Below, piece after piece: positions 33,264 through 44,659 of a stretch of 64,000 nt of DNA. Under the pieces are notes generated by a model. It searched no databases. It had not been told where the DNA came from and saw only the letters and a list, made by a program, of their open reading frames with translations. A program made the position numbers and the translations under genes. Each line of letters opens with the position of its first letter. Position 1 is the first letter of the stretch. This DNA comes from Lantana camara (lineage: Eukaryota > Streptophyta > Magnoliopsida > Lamiales > Verbenaceae): the NCBI GenBank assembly GCA_037501455.1, contig CM074858.1, forward strand, positions 79,582,501 through 79,646,500. Direction: 5' to 3'.

Positions 33264-35633
33264 TGTAACATCCCGTGTGTTCGATGTATAAGGTACGTCA
33301 CTTTTCAACCTTTTTATGTGTTTAATTTTGTGATTTTATGTTTTTCGTAGCCCTATTTTGATCTCTTTAAGAGTTTAGGGGTTTTTTATAATTTTCTTTT
33401 TTTGGGGTTTTTCGGTTACTTCTCGTTCGATCGAGATTTTGACCTCTTTGACCCCTTCACCGTGTTCGGGGCATCGAAATGAGTCCGTAGACTCTAAGTT
33501 TGCCCAATTCTGACATCGTTAGCCTTTCCTCCCGTTCGTTTTGTGCGACGACCTGGGATAAAACACCCGGATCCTCGTTATTCGTACCAGAACATCAGCA
33601 GCTCTCTCTCTCCTCTTTCTCTCTCTCCCTCACACACCAGCACACACACTCACGGTATGATTTCACACACTACTCAAACTCGCTCGTTTCTCGACATAAT
33701 TCGACGAATCAATAGTGCATTTCGAAGAACTCGATTAGCGGTCACCACCGTACCAAGATCTCGACCAAACGATGAACCTGGTGGAGATATTACCGATTTT
33801 CAGATGTGCAGGCGGGTGGTGGCGAGCCGTGTCTTCGCCGACTATTTACGGCCGATTCCGATGGCGGTTCGCGGCGGTGTTGGTACGATTGAACAGGTCT
33901 TCCAGTAGCCGTCATTTTTGGACTGGTGGCGCGGCCAGCGGGGCCACGGTCACGTCGCAGCGGCGCGTTACTGTAGCGATGACGATTCCGCCATTCCGAT
34001 GACTTTTTTCGACAAAGGTTAGTGTTTTCCAAGGTTTTCCGACCCCCTGAGTTCGTTTCCGGTATCAATTTGAGCGAATTTTGGCCGTAGGTGGTGGTTC
34101 CGGCGATTGGAGTGGTGGCAGAATTTTCGGAGGACATCGGGGGCCTTTTCCGGTGATCTTTTGGCAACGGACCCTTCACGGAAGTTGTTCGGAACAATGA
34201 GAACTATCGATCCCCATTCACACGACTCCAGATTTGGCTGTTTAGTAGCGGATCACGGTGGTGAAGTGGAGGTTCACGGCGGAGGTCTGCTCCGGGGATT
34301 TTTCCGGGCGAATAGCTTAGGGCTTTCGAAGAGCTCGTCACAGGTAAGACAATGCCTCTTTCGGATCTCATTTTCGTTCACCCATTTGGAAGTAATTTTG
34401 ATTTGAAGATTTTAGGGTTTTAATATTCTTGGATTTGAAACTGGAGACGATTGGCTTGGAATTTCCAGAAATTGGTTGAGGAATTGGAACGAGCACGAGG
34501 AGTACTTGCACGGATGATTTTTCAGGAGTTTTTCGGCACGTTCCGGAGGCGGCCGGGCACTCTTCCGGCAGCTCCGATGGCGGCGCTCCGGCGACCTTCG
34601 GACAGTTTGTCCGCCTCATTGTGGTGAGTCCAACGCCACTTTCCGTTCGTTAATCGGACACTGGGATTTATTTGATTAATTGTTCTAAATGTAATTTAAT
34701 TGCTATTAGCTTGATTTATCGATTTATATGAACTCCAATGTATACGTAATCATACATTTAATGAAATGTGATATGTATTGATGCTTTGAATTGTAAATTG
34801 AACCCGGTTATGCCGAAATTGTATTAGTTGTTAATTGTTTAAAATGTAATTCGTTCTTGTATGTTTGATAAATTGATGAATATGCATTGCATGGTATTTA
34901 AAAATATGTAATGAATTACGAATGTATCAATTCATGATTTGTTGTTGATATTAGTCCCGTTTGATGCCAATTGTTATGTATAAAAACAAGGAGGTGTTAC
35001 GTAATTTTAGAAAATACAATTTGTATAACTTCATTTAATAGAACATTATCATTTGAAAACGATTATGCTAAATTTTGATTAAGTTAAAGTTTAATTATTA
35101 TGCCTTGGATGATTAAATTTTAGACTTTTACAATTAAAGTTTAATTACCTAAATTGAATTTGAATCTACTATGCAATGTATGAATTGTATGAACTTTGAA
35201 TTGTTAAATGGCTTAGTCGAAATTTGGTATGTAACCCTGTAGGTCTAAATGACTTCGTCACATGCTATTATATGATTTAATTGGCCTTATAATATGTGGA
35301 TTCTGTATAAAATGTGAAATATGACTAGAATGGAACTTTCAGGATTTAATTAGAAACTTTTGCACGTAAGCAATAATTTATTCGTACGAATATGAACTGG
35401 TTATTGATAAATGAATTTATATGAAATGATATGATTTGCATCGCCTTTCATTTCCTTCTATTTACATTAATCGTTCACCTGAACGTACTCTGATGTTTTC
35501 TTTTGCATATAAGTGATGTGCAGTTGAATTCCACTTATGTGATTGCATCCCTTAAGTGTTAGAGTAATTGTCATGCGTCTCTGTGTGATTGTCTGCCTGG
35601 GTCTGAGCTTTGTGGTCTGTTTTGTGTGTTCAG

Positions 35634-35723
35634 TTGGTACAGGTGCACCCGGGGTGGTGACTTGGGGTCGTGCAGGTTCCGGAGTGGACCATTTGTCGTG
35701 TCTTCAGCTTTGTCTGGTACCAG
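35634..35723 (+). other. Candidate LTR mini-exon (element H, 5' LTR)
   Basis: A 90-bp segment preceded by TTTTGTGTGTTCAG and followed by ACCAG|GTAAGG. The 3' LTR copy is 40833-40922, also 90 bp, with ACCAG|GTGAGT. Both donors fit plant consensus although the two LTR copies have diverged there. Confidence 0.62.
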
Positions 35724-36845
35724 GTAAGGTTAGGATATAGTTATACCCTAAACAAATGTGCCGGTTTTCGAATGCATGTGACTTATAAGCCTCTATGTAT
35801 ATATAGATATGTGTGAGATACGTATTTGTTGGCTTTGCTATAAGTTTGAAAGTATGAAGCTATGTATAAGCCTATGTACGCTTAGCTTTGATTTCATTAT
35901 GATTTTGAGGTCGGCGTGATATGTACGTACGATATGATAAGTACAATATGTGTGTGCTATGTATAAGTGTGAGTCTAGCGGGATTAAGCTTTGTATGATA
36001 TGTGTAAGTGTAAGTGTAAGTTTGGGCCCGGAGTTATGTGTAATGGGAGATCCGGGTCGACCATGGGGTCACCGGTTGCAACCCCTGTACACTTCTCCAT
36101 TTTATAGGATGAACCCAGAACCCACTAGGAGGATAGTGGGGGATGGAGTCCTTGGGCGTGAGTGTTATGAAACTCACGACCCTGACATATCAGCGCGGAT
36201 GGTTTGGGTATGTACAACCCACCCATCAACCGGTGTAAGTGGAGGTATGTGTATTTTGATTTCGTGTGCTTAAGTCTTTGTGTGTTATGAAGGAGTTGGT
36301 TGGTTGTGTACTCGTACCCGCCGAGTTTCATTATGTTTGACGGTTATAAGTTCGTGAAACGGGGTTAGACTCTTAAGTTAAGATAAAATTGGTTTTCGCC
36401 ATTAACCTAATAAGTTATGTTCCGATATGTGTGCTAAATCTACATGAATCCGAGTTTATACGTTAAGAAACGTTTGAGTTAAGATTTGTTTGTTTGATTT
36501 TAAGCCTCCCTATATGTATACTATCACGGGAAAATGTTTTGGCGTGCAAAAACTAACCCCGGGTTCACAAACATTGGTTCTACTATGTGCTGTGCTCTGT
36601 ATATATATATATATAGCGTGCATGTGTTAACCCCTGGCTCAGTCTTTGGATTGACCCCTCCCCCTTCTATGTTTTTAGTTGTAGGTTCAGGTCATTGGAG
36701 TTCTTGCTAGGCGGCGGTGTATCGTGTCTGTTGAGTCTGTGTCTGTTCGTTTAAGTTGTTAAGTATTTTGTTCTGATTTATGATTCGTAAATTTTATATA
36801 AGATTTCTTCTGTACAGGTTTGCTTGTATGATTTGAATGTGTGAA

Positions 36846-37009
36846 ATTCGGGACAGGTTAGGACAGGTGCTTGGATTAGATGAACCCGTTTCATTATATG
36901 ATTATTCGGGACAAGTTTCTAGGACCAGTTGAACCCGTCTTGTTGTGTAATTGTTCGGGACAGGATAGGACAGGTTCGATCGATTAGTTGAACCCGTGTA
37001 GATGATTTT
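36846..37009 (+). repeat. Three-copy TTCGGGACAGG...GAACCCGT repeat in LTR H
   Basis: Units start at 36846, 36904 and 36953 (58, 49 and about 57 bp). Each has TTCGGGACA(G/A)G near its start and TGAACCCGT near its end. The array is repeated in the 3' LTR from about 42045. Confidence 0.75.
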
Positions 37010-37258
37010 GATTTCTGTATTGCTCAATATGTTTAATGTATGAAATTTTTTGAAAGTTGGTATTTTGCCTGGCATCCGCTGTCATGTTCCTCATATTCTC
37101 TTTTGTATAGGGTTTGGTACCGGCTAACTAGTGTGTTTGTTTTCGTTTGTCAACCATTCGCTGTGACTTGGTGCTTGTGCGGACTCTCCATTTCGTACAC
37201 ATGTCGGGTCATAGTGCGAGGGTGTGGTGCCCCACCGCTTGGGGTGTTACATCTTAAG

Positions 37259-37271
37259 TGGTATCAGAGCT
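37259..37271 (+). other. Primer-binding site of element H
   Basis: TGGTATCAGAGCT, initiator tRNA-Met type, 7 bases after the 5' LTR end. Confidence 0.9.
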
Positions 37272-37789
37272 ACCAGGTTCAAAACTGATGATCTGGAGTC
37301 GTGTCGTGTCAGTCTAGGTCATACGACATAGGAATATGTGCGCATTGCATCCGTTTTACATGAAATTTTGCTTCTTTGGCGTGAATTGCATTGAATTATA
37401 TGATTATGTGCACGTTATGACGGATTGTGCAATATCTTGTTAATGTACTTTTAATTACATTTGATTGATGCACTTACGTAACTTAAGTGCCACATTTCAT
37501 TTGCACATCTAACCCTCATGCACCAACTCTAGTGTTTTAATTACAGGGTTGCAATACCAACAATTTAACCAGCTTCCATGACATCATTGAAACTTTATGG
37601 TCAAGATTTCAAACACCACGGTGAACGGTACACTAAGCATTAATGGCACTAGCATACATGCATCCTTTGTTTGATTAATTCTTGTTATTATGAGATATAT
37701 TTACTAAATGTTCTATGTGTTAATTGTTGTAATTTCTGACTCTGCTTATGTGCTTGAGTGGAAGGGAGATTCAATTCTTTCTGTTTACG

Positions 37790-38168
37790 TGCTAGGGAGA
37801 TGTTAACTCTTCCTACTTGTGTGTTAGAGAGATGTTGGATTCTCTCTAATTATGTTATAGAAAGATGTTGGATTCTTTCTAAGTTCTGTGCACGAGAGAT
37901 GTTGGATTCTCTTGTACTTAGGTATTCGAGGGATGCTGGATTCCCTTGGATTTAGGGATTTGAGAAATGCCGGATTTTCTTAAACTAGAATGTTTAGGAG
38001 ATGTGGAATTTGTCAGACTTAGGTTGAGAGACGGGGTTCTCTCAATTCTGTGTTTGAGAGACGGGGTTCTCTCAATTATGTGCTTGAGAGACGGGGTTTC
38101 TCTCTTTTGTGTGTGCTGAGGGATGGGGTTCTCTCACTTGCGTGTTGAGAGATGGGATTCTCTCTTGT
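37790..38168 (+). repeat. Tandem array of ~13 hairpin units in element H interior
   Basis: Units of about 30-40 bp each form a short stem. Examples: AGGGAGA/TCTTCCT (37794), TTAGAGAGA/TCTCTCTAA (37824), TAGAAAGA/TCTTTCTA (37857), TGAGAAA/TTTCTTA (37961) and TTGAGAGA/TCTCTCAA (38024 and 38055). Loops are TGTTGGAT-like in the first half and CGGGGT-like in the second. Stem bases change in pairs between units, and mismatches are mostly G.T. Confidence 0.85.
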
Positions 38169-38473
38169 TTGTCGTAGTTGAGTTACGAGTAGCCTGACGA
38201 CAGTCTGCAAGCAACGAGGATGCGACAGTATGGACCTTTGGGTACAGTAGCCTAGTGGTGATCAAATGAGTTTGAAGTGACCAACGGTCAAGTGCTCAGT
38301 GGGACCTTATTGACAACGAGATGCTATGAAGGGAGTTGATGCCAACTAAGGGAGAAGTATCCTGAAGAGTTTGCAGTTCGCCTAGATTAGAGTTACGCAG
38401 CGGAAGCTTGGAGTGGAATTCGTTTCAGAGTCGTTCAAGATCCTGCTTCCGGACCAGAGGACAGGTTCTTTTG

Positions 38474-38486
38474 AAGGAGGGGAGTT
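38474..38486 (+). other. Polypurine tract of element H
   Basis: AAGGAGGGGAGTT directly before the 3' LTR start TGTAACATCCCG, identical to that of element C. Confidence 0.87.
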
Positions 38487-41400
38487 TGTAACATCCCGTT
38501 CGTTCGATGTATAAGGTACGTCACTTTTCAACCTTTTTATGTATTTAATTTTGTGATTTTGTGTTTTTCGTGGCCCTATTTTGAGCTCTTTAAGAATTTA
38601 GGGCCCTTTTTGTAATTTTATTTTTTTGGGGTTTTTCGGTCACTGCTCGTTCGATCGAGATTTTGACCTCTTTGACCCGTTCAACGCGTTCGGGGCATCG
38701 AAACGAGTCTGTAGAGTCTAAGTTTGCCCAATTCTTACGTCGTTAGCCTTTCCTCCCATTTCTCTTGCGCGCGACGACCCGGGATAAAACACCCTGATCC
38801 TCATTTTTCGTACCAGAACATCAGCAACTCTCTCTCTCATCTTTCTCTCTTTCCCTCACGCACCACTACACACACTCACGGTGTGATTTCATACACTACT
38901 CAAACTCACTCGTTTCTCGAAGGAATTCGATGAATCAATAGTGCATTTTGAAGAACTCGACGACGCGGTCACAACTGTACCAAGATCTCGACCAAACGAC
39001 AAATGATGGTGGAGATATCGCCGATTTTCAGATGCGTTGGCGGGTGGAAGCGAGCCGCGACTTCGCCGGCCATTTCCGGCCGATTCCTATGGCGGTTCGC
39101 GGCGGTGTTGGTACGATTGAACAGGTCTTCCAGTGGCCGTCATTTCTGGATTGGTGGCATGGCTAGCGGGGTCACTGTGGCGGCACACGTGTCGTCGAAA
39201 GCTGACGTCGCGGCGGTGTGTTACTGTAGCGGCGATGATTCTGCCATTTCGATGACTTTTTCCGACCAAGATTAGTGTTTTCCAAGGTTTTCCGACCCCC
39301 TGAGTTCGTTTCCGGTATCAATTTGAGCGAATTTTGGCCGTAGGTGGTGGTTACGGCGTTTGGAGTGGCGGCAGATTTTTCTGTGGACATCGGGGGCCTT
39401 TTCCGGTGATCTTTTGGCCGTTTGGTGGCGGATCGCGGTGGCACAGCGGCGGTTCACGGTGGAGGTCTGCTTCGGGGATTTTTCCTGGCGAATAGCATAG
39501 GGCTTTCGAAGAGCTCGTCACGGGTAAGACAATGCCTCTTTCGGATCTCATTTTCGTTCACCGGTTTGGAAATAATTTCGATTTGAAGATTTTGTGGTTT
39601 TCGTTTTCTTGGATTTGAAATTGGAGACGATTGGCTTGGAATTTCCAGAAATTGGTTGAGGAATTGGAACGAGCACGAGGAGTACTTGAACGGGTGATTT
39701 TTTGGGATTTTTCCGACACGTTCCTGCGGCGGCCGGGCACTGTTCCGGTAGCTACGACGACCTTCGGACAGTTTGTCTGCCTCGTTGTGGTGAGTCCAAC
39801 GCCACTTTCCGTTCGTCAATCGGACAATCGGTATAATTTCTGCGAATTTATTTATGCATTTGGGATTTATTTGATTAATTGTTCTAAATGTAATTTAATT
39901 GCTATTAGCTTGATTTATCGATTTATATGAACTCCAATGTATACGAAACATACATTTAATGAAATGTGATATGTATTGATGCTTGGAATTGTAAATTGAA
40001 CCCCGTTATGCCGAAATTGTATTAGCTGTTAATTGTTTCAAATGTAATTCGTTCTTGTATGTTTGATAAATTGATGAATATGCATTGCATGGTATTTGAA
40101 AATATGTAATGAATTATGAATGTATGAATTCATGATTTGTTGTTGATATTAGTCCCGTTTCATGCCAATTGTTATGTATAAAACCAAGGGTGTGTTTAAG
40201 TAATTTTAGAAAATACAATTTGTATAACTTGATTTAATTGAACATTATCATTTGAAAACGGTTATGCTAAATTTTGATTAAGTAAAAGTTGAATTATTAT
40301 GCCTTGAATGATTAAATTTGAGGCTTTTGCAATTAAAGTTTAATTACCTAAATTGAATTTGAATCTATTATGCAATGTATGAATTGTATGAACTTTGAAT
40401 GGTTAAATGGCTTAGTCGGAATTTGGTATGTATCCCCGTAGGTTTAAATGAATTCGTCACATGCTATTATATGATTTAATTGGCCTTGTAATATGTGGAT
40501 TTTGTATAAAATGTGAAATATGACTTGAATGGAACTTCTAGGATTTAATTAGAAACTTTTGCACGTAAGAAATAATTTATTCGTACGAATATGAACTGGT
40601 TATTGATAAATGAATTGATATGAAATGATATGATTTGCATCGCCTTTCATTTCCTTCTATTTGCATTAATTGTTCACCTGAATGTGCTCCAATGTTTTCT
40701 TTTGCATATAAGTGATGTGCATTTGAATTCCACTTATGTGATTGCATCCCTTAAGTGTTAGAGCATTTGTCGTGCGTCTCTGTGTGATTGTTTGCTTGGG
40801 TCTGACCTTTCTGGTCTGTTTTGTGTGTTCAGTTGGTACAGGTGCACCCGGGATGGTGACTTGGGGTCGTGCAGGTTCCGGGGTGGACCATTTGATGTGT
40901 CTTCATCTTTGTCTGGTACCAGGTGAGTTTAGGATATAGTTATACCCTAAAGAAATGTGCCGGTTTTCGAATGCATGTGATTTATAAGCCTCTATGTATA
41001 TATAGATATGTGTGAGATACGTATTTGTTGGCTTTGCCATAAGTTTGAAAGTATGAAGCTATCTATAAGCCTATGTACGCGTAGCTTTGATTTCGTTATA
41101 ATTTTGAGGTCGGCATGATATGTATGTACGATATGATAAGTACGATATGCATGTACTATTTATAAGTGTGAGTCTAGCGGGATTAAGCTTTGTATGATAT
41201 GTGTAAGTGTAAGTGTAGGTTTGGGCCCCGGAGTTGTGTGTAACGGGAGACCCGGGACGACCGTGGGGTCGCCGGTTGCAACCCTTGTACACTTCTCCAT
41301 TTTATAGGATCAACCCGGAACCCACTAGGAGGATAGTGGGGGATGGAGTCCTTGGGCGTGAGTGTCATGAAACTCACGACCCTGACATATCAGCGCGGAT

Positions 41401-42447
41401 GGTTTGGGTATGTACAACCCACCCATCAACCGGTGTAAGTGGAGGTATGTGTATTTTGATTTCGTGTGCTTAAGTCTTTGTGTGTTATGAATGAGTTGGT
41501 TGGTTGTGTACTCGTACCAGCCGAGTTTCGTTATGTTTGACGGTTATAAGTTCGTGAAATGGGGTTAGACTCTTAAGTTAAGATAAAATTGGTTTTTGCC
41601 ATTAACCTAATAAGTTATGTTCCGATATCTGTGCAAAATCTACACGAATTCGAGTTTATACGTTAAGAAACGTTTGAGTTAAGATTTGTTTGTTTGGTTT
41701 TAAGCCTCCCTATATGTATACTATCACGGGAAAATGTCTTGGCGTGCAAAACCTAACCCCGGGTTCACGAACATTGCTTCTACTATGTGTTGTGCTCTGT
41801 ATATATGTATAGCATGCGTGTGTTAACTCCTCGCTCAGTCTTTGGACTGACCCCTCCCCCTTTTATGTTTTTAGTTGCAGGTTCAGGTCGTTGGAGTTCG
41901 TGCTAGGCGACGGTGTGTCGTGTCTATTGAGTCTGTGTCTGTTCGTTTAAGTTGTTAAGTATTTTGTTTTGATTTATGATTCGTAAATTTTGCATAAGAT
42001 TTCTTCTGTACAGGTTTGCGTGTATGATTTGAATGTATGAAATTCGGGACAGGTTAGGACAGGTGCTTGGATTAGATAAACCCGTTTCATTATATGATTA
42101 TTCGGGATAGGTTTCTAGGACCAGTTGAACCCGTCTTGTTGTGCACTTGTTCGGGACAGGATAGGAGAGGTTCGATCGATTAGTTGAACCCGTGTAGATG
42201 ATTTTGATTTCTGTATTGCCCAATATGTTTATTGTATGAAATTTTTTGAAAGTTGGTATTTTGCCTGGCTTTCGCTGTCATGATTCGCATATTCTCTTTT
42301 GTATAGGGTTAGGTACCGCCTAGCTAGTGCGTGTGTTTTCGTTTGTCAATCGTTCGTTGTGACTTGGTGCGTGTGCGGACTCTCCGTTTCGTACACGTGT
42401 CGGGTCATAGTGTGGGGGTGTGGTGCCCCACCGCTTGGGGTGTTACA
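38487..42447 (+). repeat. 3' LTR of element H
   Basis: Copy of 33264-37251. Donor GGG|GTAAGA near 39523, mini-exon 40833-40922, acceptor TTGCAG ending 41880, GCTAGGCGACGGT from 41902 and its partner ACCGCCTAGC at 42315-42324. It ends GGGGTGTTACA, followed by CATCT. Confidence 0.9.
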
Positions 42448-43363
42448 CATCTTCATCTCCAATTTCCACTTTCACATTGGACACGCTAGCCTTCCTACTA
42501 AGCGCATTAACGATCACGTTGGCTTTGCCTGGATGGTATTTGATTGTACACTCAAAATCTGCAAGAATTTCAATCCAACGCCGTTGTCTCTTATTCAACT
42601 CCTTCTGAGAGAATAGATATTGAAGACTCTTGTGGTCGGAAAAGATCTCAAAATAAACTCAGTAGAGATAGTGTCTCCACTTACCTAAAGGAAAGATCAC
42701 TACTGCAAGTTCGAGATCGTAAGTGGGGTAATTCTGTTCATGTTCCTTCGATTTCCTCGAGGCATATGCAATCACTTTACCGTTCTGCATCAAGACACAT
42801 CCCAAACCTTACTTCGAGGCATCCGTATAAACCGTATAGCCTTCAGTGCCTTCAGGAAGTGTTAATATAGGTGCAGTGGTCAACTTTTCCTTTAAGAATT
42901 GAAAACTCGCCTCGAACTTATCATCCCACTTGAATTTAACCTCTTTCTTAGTCAATCGGGTTAAAGGAGCGACAATCTTTGAAAAATCCTTCACGAACCT
43001 CCGATAATATCCCGCCAAACCCAAGAAACTTCTTATCTCTGAGGCATTCTTTGGACTTTGCCACTGAGTAACTGTCTCAATCTTAGAAGGATCTACTTCC
43101 AGACCTTTCCTTGAGATAATGTGGCCTAGAAATGCTACCCGGTCAATCCAAAACTCGCATTTGATAAACTTAGCATATAACCGGTGTTCTCTTAAAGTAT
43201 GCAATATAATTCTGAGGTGTCGAGCATGATCTTCCGGAGTTCTCGAATAAACAAGAATATCATTAATGAATATAACCACAAATTTGTCGAGATACGGGTG
43301 TAAAATCCGATGCATCATATCCATAAAAGCAGTCGAAGCATTAGTTAATCCAAAAGACATCAC
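42448..43363 (-). pseudogene. pol: Element D RT C-terminal half and RNase H
   Basis: Minus-strand RT continues from [10 protein letters not shown] through [12 protein letters not shown], where the usual F-I-D-D box reads F-I-N-D, so a catalytic Asp is lost. Then come [32 protein letters not shown] and RNase H (YTDASK). A stop at about 42806-42808 follows TDASK. Beyond it the frame continues with [42 protein letters not shown] and YHPGKANVI to 42448, where element H is inserted. Confidence 0.87.
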
Positions 43364-43370
43364 TACAAAC

Positions 43371-44027
43371 TCATAATGACCATACCCGGGTGTTAAATCC
43401 CGACTTTGGAATGTCCTCTTCTCGGATTTTCAATTGGTAGTACCCTTGTCTCAAATCCAACTTTGAATACACCGCTGAACCTTTTAACATGTCGAATAAA
43501 TCCTCGATGTGGGGTAAAGGATACTTGTTCTTTACGGTCGTCCAATTAAGCTCCCGGTAATCTATACACATCCTCAAGGTCCTGCCTTTCTTCTTGACAA
43601 AAAGAACCGGTGCACCCCAAGGTGAAGAACTTGGCCGAATATATCCAATCTTAAGCAACTCTTCAAGTTGAATCTTTAACTCTTTCAATTTGGCCGGTGC
43701 CATCCGATAAGGGGTTTTAGAATACGGCTCGGATCCCGGATATAAGTCTATCACAAATTCAATCTCACGATCCGACGGTAATGAACCCAAATTTTCCGGA
43801 AAAACATCAGGAAATTCCTTTACAACATCGGTATCCTCCAACTTAGCTTGATCTTTCAGCTTATTGAGAAGATAAGCAATAAATCCCGTTGTTCCCTCTC
43901 TTACCAATTTATGAGCTTCTGTAAAGGACAAAAGAGGTACTATCTTCGAACCAACACCAACAATCAGTTCCTCACCCAACTTAATCTTCTCTGCAAAACA
44001 ATCAACCATAGCCCGATGTTTGAACAA
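43371..44027 (-). pseudogene. pol: Element D protease end and N-terminal RT
   Basis: A 218-codon minus-strand stretch: the protease-RT linker ([40 protein letters not shown]), [45 protein letters not shown] and [18 protein letters not shown], where the first catalytic Asp is intact, unlike element A. The frame is lost near 43380, where an extra G (CCCGGG, against CCCGG in element A) shifts the reading after FNTR. Upstream it is separated from the protease by a TAG replacing the Trp expected after GMD (44028-44030). Confidence 0.87.
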
Positions 44028-44657
44028 CTAATCCATTCCTAGAATAACCCCATACTTCTTCATAGACATAACAATGAAATCTGCCAGATAATCTTTCCCT
44101 TCCAATAACATTAAACAATTCCGAACCATCTGATTGGTCTGAAGGCTTCCACGGAGAGGGGAACTTACCAAATAACAAGAATTCAAACAAATAATAGGTA
44201 AGCACAGAGAAGTAGCAAGTTCACACGAAATAAAGGAATGCATGGCACACGGATAAAAAAGTGCATAAATGTTCGTGGTATGAATGCATATGGTACCTTC
44301 CACCACGGCGGTCGAATCAACCTCTGTATCCTGCTCCTCACCCTCAAGGGCATAAGCACGTGCCTGGATCATAGGCCTCTGAACTCCTCTTTGAAATCCT
44401 GGGTTCTTGTCCTGACACGCATCCGCCATATAATCGCCCTTTCCACAGATGAGGCATAGTCCCAACCTCCTTCGACAATTGTAATAATTGTGACTCGGTC
44501 CTCCACAATGTGTACATGGTGATTGGCGTAACCGAGCCTCACTAGGAGCTTCTTGAGTTGTAGGAGTCGTTGGTCGAGTCGATGCATCCTGAGAAGCTTG
44601 TCCTCCACACCGAGGCTTCTTAAAAGGACCCTTAGGTGGAGGGGTAGCTTGAACCAT
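44028..44657 (-). pseudogene. gag-pol: Element D zinc knuckles and protease
   Basis: A 209-codon minus-strand stretch. It opens with the basic proline-rich end of Gag (PPPKGPFKKPRCGG) and two zinc knuckles: CTHCGGPSHNYYNC is complete, while CLICGKGDYMADAC has Tyr in place of the zinc-binding His. The protease active site reads ALFYPCAMHSF where element A reads ALFDPGATHTF, so the catalytic Asp and the Gly are both gone. The block GVILGMD is followed by a stop. The element could not process its own polyprotein. Confidence 0.88.
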
Positions 44658-44659
44658 CG

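Larger units (their letters stand above)
33264..37251 (+). repeat. 5' LTR of element H
   Basis: It runs from TGTAACATCCCG to GGGGTGTTACA. A CT microsatellite lies at 33603-33627. A GC-richer segment (33760-34620) gives several short open frames that resemble no protein and change between the two LTR copies. Donor ACAG|GTAAGA at 34343/34344, mini-exon 35634-35723, acceptor TTGTAG near 36685, GCTAGGCGG at 36706, and a three-copy direct repeat at 36846-37009. I do not see the GGGC-type palindrome cluster found in the other families. Confidence 0.9.
33264..42447 (+). mobile_element. Element H: 9.2-kb non-coding LTR retrotransposon, complete, inside D pol
   Basis: LTRs 33264-37251 (3988 bp) and 38487-42447 (3961 bp) flank 1235 bp. 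TSD CATCT at 33259-33263 and 42448-42452. A PBS and PPT are present; there is no gag or pol. The interior is dominated by an array of hairpin-forming units. It resembles element C in layout and in the last 100 bp before the PPT, but the LTRs differ. The two LTRs differ at scattered sites and by an indel of roughly 80 bp near 34195-34260. Confidence 0.93.

Noticed and set aside
33500..34406. Several 70-135-codon open frames in LTR H on both strands
   Set aside because: They differ in length and frame from the corresponding copies in the 3' LTR (38724-39820) and match no family.
37790..38168. CRISPR-like array (short repeats with spacers)
   Set aside because: The sequence is a plant retrotransposon interior; repeats are imperfect, spacers are partly similar, there are no cas genes, and units are self-complementary stems.
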